DNA of 64,000 nucleotides from Ascaris suum (taxonomy: Eukaryota > Nematoda > Chromadorea > Rhabditida > Ascarididae). Shown here in pieces: positions 1 through 11,900 of the stretch. Within the stretch, counting starts at the first letter, position 1. The number at the start of each line of letters is the position of its first letter. Both the position numbers and the translations under genes were made by a program. The notes beneath the pieces are model-generated. The model ran no database searches and was not told the DNA's origin. It was given only the letters and a program-made list of their open reading frames with translations. The stretch covers positions 10,801,326-10,865,325 of the forward strand of contig CM024187.1 of the NCBI GenBank assembly GCA_013433145.1, given 5' to 3'.

Positions 1-2809
1 AGCCGCTTCTGACGGCATTTGCCTCAACAGCAACGGATTTCATGTTTAGCCACCTGCTCTCTCTTTTCCTTACTGGGAGAGAACACACCGATTTGTTCTT
101 TTCACTCTTTCGGTTATCCAAATTGCTAGTAATCAAGTAGTGGAAAATAAAGAAGACCATCTTAGACAGCGTGCGATAAAGCATTTGATAAACGCTAAAT
201 TTGTTGAATACAAGTCTCTCTCTCCTCGAAATTCGAGAAAAACAGCGAAGCACTGTTAAATCGCTAATTTTTTATCCAAACGATTGCAATGTCGCGCACT
301 GAGTTTTGCCATGATCATATGCTGGAGGATTGCCTTTGAAAAATTGTCTCGCAAGACACACTTTTATCTGTCTGCCCACTTCGGCTGAAATGACAAGAGA
401 ACTCAGTGAGTAAATAAAACAGTGAATATCGGTGTGTTTTGTATGTCGAAATGTTCGCAGCGAAAATGAAGGTAGACAGCTAATATGGAAAACTGCTGGA
501 ACACGTTACAGACAAAGATTCATCGTATATCTTATACCGCATTGGGCAAATTTTAACTCACAATATCCTTCGAGCGTATGTCCGACCAATCAGCATTATG
601 TCATACGTTTCCTTGTCACAAAACATTTCCTGTTCGAATTCACAAAACAAGCCTTCACTAGAAAATCGTCACGACTGGAAAAACTGTTAACCAGAGCAAG
701 TCATTCATACACTCGTACACTTTTTCGTCTATTCCCGTTAAAAAAACAATAAATTCACTTCAAACTTGAACTTCTTCAATAGCGTATTAGTGGATATCTC
801 ACAGTACTTCAGTACCGTTTTAGCGAAAACCACTTCACTCGTCGAATCTAGTGAAAATATTGCCAAATTAAAAATTTCACAAGTCCGTAGACAAGACCGG
901 AGATCATTTCTCGGAAAAATTCGAGCGTTTAAAGCGGATTCGCCGCTGAATGGATGAATTCGAAGCCCATTTAATGTACGTCAGACCTCTGCCGTCGGCC
1001 GATGGAAACATTCCTACGAATAAACTCGACTTTGATTTGTCAAATTGCCTACCAAATGTCCAAATGTTGAGTTTAGTCACAAACTGCATAAGGAAAATGG
1101 TTTTCTACAAACACGGAATTTGTTGCAAAAGAAATTGAAAAACTGCCTTAAAAACTGGTCGATAATATGACGAATGTCAAATCAAAACAAAGCTACAAAA
1201 TGCCGGTACTGGCAACGCGGATATGACACCGACCCACTTTCGGTGCATGCTCACTGATCACAACCGAGCAACCAATGGCTCATTTTTCCTTTAACGACAA
1301 CATATGTCCGCATTCACTCACAACGCAGTAGTGTTTAGCCGTTTGCTGCCCTGCCTTTTCGGTTAGATCACTTCCGCCTTTCATTTTTCACGACAGATTC
1401 AGACAGGGTCAGATGAAAGGTGGCGCGACATTTGCGCCACGCGGTTTCATATCTAATAAATAATCCTTAGTGGAAACCTCAGATTTATTAAAAGTTTAAC
1501 TGAAATCGAATCAAATTTCATTTGTTTCTTGTTTCGCTCTCTGCCATTGTTTCTACCATAAGCAGCCCTACATCGTTTAGACGAATTTCTTCGCCAGAAA
1601 AAATCTGAATGCGTGAGAAACTTCGTTGCTCGTCCACGTTTCCTTTCTCTTATACAAGCCTTCCGACATTGTTCTATGCTCGTTCATCCCGCTTTGCTTT
1701 GCTTGAGCTTACTCGTTTGTTCGCTTCTTTGTGTACACACATTCCTCGGCAATGATCGTGCAGATTGTATCGAGAGATAAAAGGTGTTGTTTATTTGACA
1801 TCCATTTTTCTCGACCAGAGGAAAATGGGTCTAAAAACTACACAATTTTCTTCTTATTACCTGGAGTGTAAATTTACCACTCACTAGGTTGCGGAAGTGA
1901 AATTGAAAACGACGTCCAGAATTTCAGCTTTGTTTCACACAGAGACATTTGTCAGCATAAGTCACAACGCTCTTTGGAAAACTGCTAAAAAAGGCTCTCC
2001 TCCCTGGCCTCTGGGAGCTGGAAGAAGAAAAAGCAAGACGGAGCAGAGCACAACTGTGTTCTTAGCTACAGCCTTCCCGTCGTCAGCATTCTCATATTTT
2101 TCTCTCTCTTCGCCATATCTCTTATTTTCTAACGGTGCTGCTTAAAAAGCTATCAAAACGCTTCGAGAAATAGAAATATCCATCTCGCTTTGTATGCTCC
2201 AAAATTTTTGTGAACCAAAACAAATCGCTCGCAGTAAAACTCTCTCCTTCGATAGTTTTCGTGCATTTTTAACGTTTCAGATATGCCAAACATTTTTCTT
2301 TAGTCGTACGAAAAACGCGTTTTTTTTTTTGAAAAGGGAGGAGTTCACCGGTTTGTTGAGGCGGAAGGAGAGAGTGATCTCTTGTCTTCCTGATGTTTCG
2401 AAACAAGCCTACTCGATTTGGTGGAGTCTGTAAAGTTCGAAAGCTCCCAACATATCCGACAATCAGAATTGCCATGAGATTTCATTCTTCAGCCATCGGA
2501 ACCACTCCAAACAGGTTCACGCCCCTTTCCTCACCAACAGTTGCAAGCTTAGGGCATCCAGCCCCCACAGGTTGACGCCGCTCTCCCATCTGCATTCGCA
2601 AACCAGAAGACATGCAGCCCCAAGTAGTGCTTTGTTTATATGCAGCCGGCGACATTTTAGTACACAGCGACTGATTTGCCAATTTGTGTTGACGTCGTGC
2701 ATTTCAGGTAGCTCTGCCGTGATGCTCGCTATCAGGTGAGAAATATGATGATCCCCCTTGATCCCCCCTCCCAAAAAAGGCGAAATAGAAAGAAATTTCC
2801 TAAACGCAC
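1..2809 (-). other. plc-1 intron, 3' part outside window
   Basis: This is non-coding on the model, lying downstream of the exon ending at 2810. I looked for the expected minus-strand 'HEPD' and X-box residues and saw none. Short open frames occur on both strands but none has matching splice sites and family residues. Confidence 0.7.
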
Positions 2810-2927
2810 CTGAATTAATCTAGCTGCATAATTTTCGTCGACAGACTCCATTTGATGAGTGGCGATGAACTGCTTTAACATTGCCGGTGTTAGAAATGCA
2901 CTCCTTGACGTATCCATTAATCCCGCG
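2810..2927 (-). CDS. plc-1: plc-1 exon: last EF-hand exon in window
   Basis: The reading is AGLMDTSRSAFLTPAMLKQF, then IATHQMESVDENYAARLIQ. In the family this helix pair is followed by 'HEP...MSFEGF' and then the catalytic X box. The acceptor is CTACTTTATAG and the donor CAG/GTGCGT, phase 0. I found no phase-0 continuation between 1 and 2809, so the next exon is outside the window. Confidence 0.95.
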
Positions 2928-5900
2928 CTATAAAGTAGAATTGTTTTTAATGAATATAACCTTGCCATTTCACTCATCATTTTGATAATACACTTACCAA
3001 TTAGCTTCCCATCTCTTCTATTTTACTTTAAAGATCGTTCGCCACCTACATTTCAAAGCAGTGCGTCCAAAAAACTTCAAAACTTTATTCTTTTTATGAC
3101 CTATCAATTTCGTTGGTGGCCCTCAGGTTTCATATGTTTTGGAAAGAAATGTGAAGAAAAGTGGGTAGATTTATTCGATGCTTTAAATTCAGATGGGAAC
3201 GCTGGATATGCTCGATTTCAAAAACAGTGAGCGTTGTTCCTTGATTTTCGGAAAGAATCACAACGAATATTCTATAAGTTTGTTCTCGTGTTGAGACCTT
3301 TTAAATGATTCACACTGATCGCAGCACCTTTCGAAAAATTGCAAAGCATTTCTATTTCCACCGACCCAATGCACACTTAAAGAATGGAAGCATAAGATTA
3401 AGTGAAGCCTAATTATCACCTGTCGACGTTCTCTTTCAACGACTTCCATATTCCCAGTCAAAAATCTGAGCAGTTATATCGTAAGCAATTGACGACTCAT
3501 CTCCGAATTAGAGCAAAAAAAGGAACTTAAAAGTCGTCCTTCAATCCTTCAATTTCAGCGTCATTTTTTCCACTGAGTATATCAAAAACACAGCGCGCAC
3601 AGTGGCTTCAGTGTTGAAATGAGATTCGTGAGAAAGAACAGAAAGCACATTAGGAGCATTTTGTTCCAACCAATTCCGACTTCAGTCTGCCTCATTGCTG
3701 ATCTTAGCTTTCCGATCTCTATGTTGAGCAACTCAACGTTCGCACATACCTGTTAACGCTTGCGATTGCCAACGCGTTGTATATCTTCTGTTGTTTTTCA
3801 CTGATATGACAAATGGGCGAAGCACTGTTGCGCGTTAGAATGTCTGAAAAAAGAACAGCGTTAAATACAGCGTGGAAAGCAAAAAAAAAAAACCAAAAGC
3901 GCATGTTGTTTCAAAAACTGCTTCGAAACTCCGATTGAGACCTTTCCAGACAAGTATAAGTAAAAAATTTTCAACATATCGCTATGGAATTCAATTTTCT
4001 AAACACCATTCAGAAACCAAAAAAGACATCTTGCAAAATATAAAAGCGATGCAATCTTGAAAGCAACAAATGCAAAGAATCTCGTTTGCATCTAATACCT
4101 CGATCACAGACTATTTTTTCCTTGTTTAAAAACCCTGTTCTTCATGCAACCTCTCAAATATATGTCCATTTTGGGAAGCTTCAAATGTCTTTTGAATATA
4201 ACCTCTGCTTGCGAAAAAAAAACATGCTAACAGCAGGCAGGTGAAGGTTTAAAGGGCTGCTTATTAATTTCTCTTAAACACGCGTCTCATTTCTTTTTTT
4301 TTTTTCGAATAGACGTTCATATTAAAGTTGGCGAACTGCATGAGAGACAAATTATGCGTGAGAACGGCATGACAATTGGTGAGTATACTTTTCATAAGGC
4401 CCCGTCCAACCAAACATACATTCAGTTCGGAAAGCAGCGAACGCTATTAGTCTTGGCGCATATAAAGGAGGGAACGAGTCAAATTAGCTGGTTAAACTAG
4501 GCTGAAAATTCTAAGACAGCTGAATGAACATACAACATAAAAAATCCTATACAGAGATTTCTGCGCATATCTTGTTCTTATGTCTCATGAATGACCGATG
4601 AAATGTCAGTGATGAAAGCGTTTATCTACCAACAGCGGTATAACTGCAACGGTTTCGAAGGCATTCGCATAGAAAAGACGAACATCGGAAGAGAAACTGG
4701 TTAGTTAGATTAAAGATGGCGATTGAGCACAGTGGGAAGAGAATGACCCAAAAGTATAGAGATAAATAATTAGAATGAAATAATTAGGAAAATAAGAAAA
4801 TTCCATTCACCGTCGATTTGGAGTTGCTCTGTGTTGATGTACTTAGGAGACAGGCTGTCCATTAAAAGCGAAAAATAAGCGGAAACAAAGTGTGTTTCGA
4901 GAAACGTCGCCCATTGAAGGATGCATGATTGAAATTTTAAAAAAAAATCGAAAATCGCTCTCCCATGCGAACAGCATGATGTGGTCAGTCGCTAAGTGTA
5001 CATGCACCGCAATTTTTGATGTCCTCAATAATAGCTGGCTGATAAATAATCCGTATGCATTTTGCTGGTCATATATAGCAAAACAAAGTTTTCGGTCACG
5101 ATTCTTTTTTTTTTTTCGTAAAACTTGGCATAAAGCTCTAGATTTTGGCATCCGACAGTATAATCAAACAAAATGGCCTATCAATGTTGCTATACGGTAG
5201 ATCCCCCGGTGGGAAGCACATGTTGGCTACTCAGTTCTATATCTGTCGTGCTGTTGATCTTTCGTCAACAAAGCAAACACAATTCATACATGTCTCTGTC
5301 TGTCCACTCAATTCGTCTGCACATGTCGTTGATGCAAAGTGCAGAATAAAAAGTTGTATTTGCAACGAAACTCAACAACGTGAAATGACTCGGATAGGCA
5401 GTAAGAAGTTCGTTCATACTAAAACAAGGCAAAAAACACTGAAAGAGCGACGAACCGTTTGGAAGGAAGCCGACACCCCCATCGCTGGCAGTTGACACGA
5501 GCTTTGACTGCATCCGCGGACTGTGTTTCTCACGTTCGCGCTTCGCCGAATGTCCATTCGCATTGCCCATCAACAGACACTCATTAAACACATCCCTATA
5601 AACGCCCACTCCAAATTTTAATAAGAAATTAAACTTATATACGAAAGATCACGGCACGGTGATATAAACTCCCTTAATTAGCAACAATAAAGCATGCTTC
5701 AGAGGAATGGCCCAAGGAAGTGCGTACATCATCTGGAAAGTGTTGCTCAATAAACGATCAACTGAAGCTTGGAATTCAACCACATAACTATGCAAATTTA
5801 TTCACATGTAATGTATTCAAATTTTTTCCACATCGCCTAACTAGTACTCACTCAGTGATAACCCTCGATGACCCTTGGAAACACTCCGCAATTTGGTACA

Positions 5901-8900
5901 TGACTAAAAGCTTGTCAAATTCGAAAAAAAAATCATATGTACATGCCAATAACAACGTAATAAAAAGCGACATTGCTCACTTTAGATCTTTCCTCATACG
6001 TACACTAAACAACCGATAGAGTTCGACAAACTCCGACAACGAAACTGGTTTCTCCTGAAATTCTCGCCCAGACGCGCCAATAGTGGCTGAGGTCTGCCCT
6101 CCGGAGCTAATAGAGCCTGAATTCGGAGTTTCACCACCCCTCGACCTGAAAAGAAAACAACAAATGAAACTGTTCGGTTTCCTGGAAAATAGCTCAGAAC
6201 TCCTCATCAAAGATGAGAAGTAAAAACGACGCTATTTACAAAAGCTGCTTCATAAATTTTAATTTTAAAGTGCTATAAATAACACAAAACGCTAGGTTTG
6301 CCCCTCAAATTCACTAAGAATGCAATCTGTCGCGTTCCACTTCTCTGTACATCTTTGGTAATCTAAAGCTCTCAAATGGACCCTGCTGAAGGCTGTCTTC
6401 TGTTGTAAATAAGGTTACCGCACCATCAAGTGAATACGACTTCTGAAATAGTAATAGTATGAGCGAAAGTAATTTCTCTTGTGTTTATAATATACTGAAT
6501 CCATTACAATAAGAGTTTAACAGATATTTTTTTAAAGCAAATGCTGATGGAAAACGTTCCTTTGTACCGAAATGCTTCGACGATTTGACTGGACACTTTC
6601 ACAGCAAGCATCCAACACATCAACTATCTGTTAGTATGTAGCACGTCATTAAGCATGTTACTCAAACATCAATTAGAATATCTATACGAATATCCTTAAA
6701 ACCTCACAGAAGGACACGTTGCAAATAACACATTTCTTGTTGTGTGCCTTACGAAGTGTTCTGTATGCAGCAAAGAGAAAACTATGCGTTATTTCTTGAT
6801 AAAATCTGACATTTGTACCGGCTCGACTGTTTAAAAAACCGATAAACCTCAAGCACGACTACTGGGACAAAGAATCTTCTTACTTCAATCGAAGAAAGAC
6901 GCTAAACGGTGCGATACGAACGCTATTTTAAAAAGCCTTTTTCCTTTCAAAATAACGATTCAGAGTGAATAGGTAAACGCATCGAATATGTGAGTAATTT
7001 CATTACTTGAGTGTTTCGTCACCGTCAGATGCCTGAAGGATTCTGGCTGAAAACTAAAGAATAAATGCTTTTTTAATGAGCCGCTTAAAGCTTGTACTGT
7101 ACAATCGAATTGGGAAGACAACATGAAAACACCCAAATGCTGATTACAACGTCTTATTTCATTGTGGAAAACACAACAGCAATTTCACGAAAGAAGTCAT
7201 TCAACATTTTTTCTGAGATGAGATCGTTCAAACATCTTTAATCCAGCTAAGGAAAAAAAAACAAAAAGAAAGCGATCGACTTCAGACAACCAATGTGCAA
7301 AAACAGGAAACATCATAGTCTACAAAGTGAATCATAAGTTGTTGTCTTTTCAGCTAATCGAGTCACAAAAAAAATCTGGGAATAACGGCATGCGAAATTA
7401 AACTTGAGAGAGACACCAGAAAAATGTAGAAATCTGGGCTCACTGTGAGTTGATGAGACAAGGAAAAGAAGGTCGGGCTTGCGAAAGCGAAGCAACAAAT
7501 GTAGATATTCGCATAGTGTTTCACTGCATGCAACACGCCATAATTTAATATTTCATTTTCAATTACCATTAAAAAAAGAGAATTTAAGCCGGGAGGTTTG
7601 TCCACCCCATTCGTTCAGGTTTAACAAAACGCGATATTAGCATACGCTAATCAAGCAAAAAATCGACGAGAATGCTGCAACTGTTGTATCAGCATTTTAC
7701 ACGCAACCATATAAGTCGCAATTTTGCATTTAAACGCATCCTGTTGCAATCGCATTAAAACTCTTTGTTACCTGCACAATCACAATGAAGAATGGAGAAT
7801 ATCGCATTACAAATAATAATAAAAAACTTATAGAACTCCGGGAAAAACTACCATAATCAAAAATGTGGAGTTAACAGTAAATACTCTCTAACGTATTCAC
7901 AGTGAAGAAACCACTCTTACGTCGAATTTTTCTTCTTTCTTTGAATGCAAAGCTTGTTTCTGAAACGAAATTTTAGAACAAGTTAATTAAATGCAGAATT
8001 CTCTTTCTACCTTCATATGATTTTTTGCTTTTCAGAAGAAGACGGGAAGGGTAGGTAAGCTTGTTATGTGAAACTCTACCTCCACGACTTTGTGGAACGC
8101 CCGCCAGTCGAGCGACCACCGTAAGAGTTTGTGGTTGGCGTTCGTGACCTCGGTGTGTACAATGAATCCACATCTCCGGCATCGCTTATCGATGTGTCAC
8201 CGCGTGGTTTCTGCAGATGGCCGGGAGTACTGGAACTCGGTGGACCACTGAGACTTGACACGTAGCTCTTTATCGATGGAGCACGCATCTCAAACACATC
8301 ATTGGATCTTTCACACATTCAACCCTCAATACAAACGAATTCAAAGTTAAGCGTTTATGTTATTCGAACGCATTTGTTCGCTGCCTCTTACAACATTTTA
8401 TAATAATATATTTTATGCCCAGGCTTAACATCCGCTACCGACTAAAATGTATCTGGCCAAAAATCAAATAGCAACACACGAAAACGACCAATTCTTACTG
8501 CGGAATATCTTAAAATGGGTGAAACTACTACAGGGCATCAATGAAAAGAATTGTAGAGCTCTAAAATTAAGTGAAGACGAGGAAAACGAGCAACCTGCTT
8601 GCTAATGTAACTGCGTAATCGCCCTTTAAGTGTACCTAAATGACCACAATAAATAGCATCAATTAAAGTCATTCATGCGCGTATAAATACCGAAAACATC
8701 CAGAATATGTTTGGCACTAAAATATATATAGCACGATGCTGAAGAATTCTGAACAAACAAAATTTTTGTGGATGGCCCAGAACTTTCTTTTGGATCTAAA
8801 ACACTCACCGATGAAATATAGGATTAAATGGATTGAGGAGATGAGAACGACCTACATGAAGAACTTGAAGGAAAACTTATAAATGCTGGTGTTTCGGTAT

Positions 8901-11900
8901 GCTGAAAGCATTATTACAGCAAACGGATCCTCACCCTAAGTAAATATATTAGATGAGAAAGAATTGGAAGGCAGGAAATTAGAGTCAAATAATGAAAGCT
9001 AGCTGCATTAGAAAAGCGTTTTGCCTATGGTAAAATGAAACAAACATTTCCGACATAACAATGCTTGAGAACCGCATAAGTCACTCGTCAACTGCTTTTT
9101 AAATGAAATAGCAGTCATAAGGTTAAACGTCCAATACAGAAAAAAAAACTTCCTCAAAAATTCAAATTAACGTCAGCAACAAGCAAAAAACAGAAGTTTG
9201 TGGCATAAAATGACAATCTTGGTGGTGCATAAAAAAGGAATTAATAAGAGAAGTAAGACACCATTTGTTCTGGAATAGGAAACATGTAGCTTTGTGATTT
9301 TGAATATTTCCTCCAATCAAGAACGACCATTGTATGAAGCACTGATATTTTCAAAAAGAAAGCATAAATCCACCAATCAAATATTCTATAGACATCATTA
9401 AGCAAAAAAATTTTATAGCGTAAAGGGTAGAGGAAATAAAACCTAATAAATGACACTTGACAAATGTCAGCAGCTGTGCTGTCGAAATAACGGAAGCAAA
9501 TGTTACTCATAAATGTCTTATCAGTTAATTATTCAAGACTGAGGATCGCCTGATGACGCATCAAAGAACACAAATCAGAAGCGGCTGTCTGCAGTCGCAC
9601 TGCTGGATTCGACTTAGCAATAAACTTTCGAGGACAGATCCCGAGGAGTACCGATGGAAAGACCCGAGGCTTATAGAGCTATCACGAAGGAAGAAGTTTT
9701 TAGGGAGTGGTGGAAGATTATGATAAGTGGATGGAGAATATGACAACTTCGCAAATACGTAATGGCTTAATTGTGGCCTAATGGATAAGAGAACAGGGCA
9801 GATACTACGATAATATCCTAGTGGAAGAGCTGTTTATTCGAAAGGCAGAGTACAGCAGCTCCAGTTAAGAGGTTGAGAGAGGGGAATTTATTGAGGTGAG
9901 CTGCTATGGCCAGATCAGCTGACTTTTGCAGCGGAATGAGAGGCTTCAATTAAAGGTCATAAATTAAAAGAAGGTGGCAGTAGGCCACCAAAGCCTGCAT
10001 CGAGAACATCCAGAAAGAATACAAGAAGGGTCAAGACAACTGTAACCTTGATGGCAGCTAAAGGCGATGCGGGTTGCGGACTCTGCGAACGACTCCCGTC
10101 ACGACTTCCTCCACGCATTCGACGTGTCATCGCAATGGTCATCTGCTTCAGGCGGCTCCTCGCACCAACACTTTCAGCCGTCGACATTGAGTCGGCCTGT
10201 CGCGAACTCGACGTCACATTTTGATTCAGACCTTCAATAGGCTTGTTCATTTTAATCACTGAGCGCTGACATATGCGTTGTTATCAGTCTTACGCGCTTT
10301 TGCATCATTTCGACAAGACTATGGCAAGGTGTCAATCTTTTCTCACCTTGTGCACATTTCAGTGTATGATAGACAGCTCACTGGATACACCAATCTTCGG
10401 ATGAGTTTCGGATGTTCAATTTTTATGTAGTACCTTTACACTGATCACCACTGATGTGCTTAAAGGCTGCTGCAGCTAAATTCTACCGAGATGTAGTCAG
10501 TGCAACCTTCGTGAATACTGCACATATTTTCCTAATCAAAAACACAAAATCACATTGTTATGACTAAAAGCCATTTAAAGTATTATGGGGCAGCTGTAAT
10601 GAGGAAAAGCGAAAACAATGAGTTAGACAGAGACCAAGTCCTCGCCATCGTTCAACCCGACCACCGAAAGCTTGAAGCGCATCAAAGGGTCGAGGACCAC
10701 TCGCACGACCTTCCTCCGTCGAGCTGCTCTCCCGTTCGCATTCGCTATACAGTTGAAGATACAACTTCTTCAGCCAGAGAACCCGCCGATCGGCACTTCT
10801 GTGTTGTTCTTGCAGATGCTTCACAACCTCAAACACCGCGTAATTAAATTTCCCAGCAAATGTCAGCCTTCGATCACATTTTTCTGGGTTCACTTTCAAT
10901 CGAGTTGGTAAATTACACTCCACATAGACGTAAACCATGATAGAATGACCAATTAAAATAAAAGCCGCCTTAAATGGAAGTCACATATTAATAAGAGCTA
11001 ATCAGTTTAAGAAAAGTTATGAGGGAAAAATTCAAAACAAGCAGTTCTAAAAAGAAGGGAAATGCAAGATCCAAAGAAAATCGAAACGAATATAAGTCGG
11101 CGTTCAAATTTCTGAACGTAGGCGAAGAAAGTGAGCAGCATGCCATGCACTGGCCGAATGTCGATCACTGCATTACTACCTATAAGATGTCAGAATCTGG
11201 AGACCTATCTGAAGAAGCTCAAAATTATGTGTTCCCTCTTCCACACCTCAAAGGGAACAGTAAATATTTCTTGTTGCTTCCTTTCGCAACTTAACGCTGC
11301 GATTGCAAAGTGACGATGCAATTTAAGTCGATGTGCCATTCCATACCACCGAAGAATCGTCACTGAGCGGCTATCGACGGAAAAATGGCAAAAATTTTGT
11401 TTCAGTTTTTCCTAAATGGACAGATGGAGCGAAATCAACCATATATTTAGGTTGCCTGACTTTACTGTTATGAGACGCCTGCGATTTATACAGTTCCTAA
11501 CAGAAACTAGAGGGCTTTTGGTTTTCTTCAACTTCGTTATGGAAATTTTAAGAGGAGTCACATGTTAAGCCTAACAAAAAATTGTGTTGATGTAGCACTT
11601 TTTTTTGTCAGGCCTAACGCCTGCAACAGTTCTCAAAACAAGACGTCTCTCGATGACACCACTTGTAAAAAAAGAAGACGAAAGTGCGCCTCGGAAGCGA
11701 GATGTTCATGAAAATCACACAACTTTACAACTATCGGACTCTCAAGGAATGTCTACTTCTTCGGTTCTCGAAGAAAACGAGCAGGACTGTTTTACTGACG
11801 AAATTATGCAAAATAAATGAAAGTGTAAACGTGATTATCATGTTCATATGAATTCAACTGAGGTACGTGGAGAACTACGCCTTACAATGTGAGCATTGTC

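Noticed and set aside
904..1138. Short overlapping frames near left edge
   Set aside because: They do not contain the expected PLC X-box residues and lack splice sites in phase.
9765..9850. tRNA A-box-like string GTGGCCTAATGGATAAG
   Set aside because: It resembles a tRNA-Arg D-arm, but no B box (GGTTCGANTCC) or closing acceptor stem follows at the right spacing.
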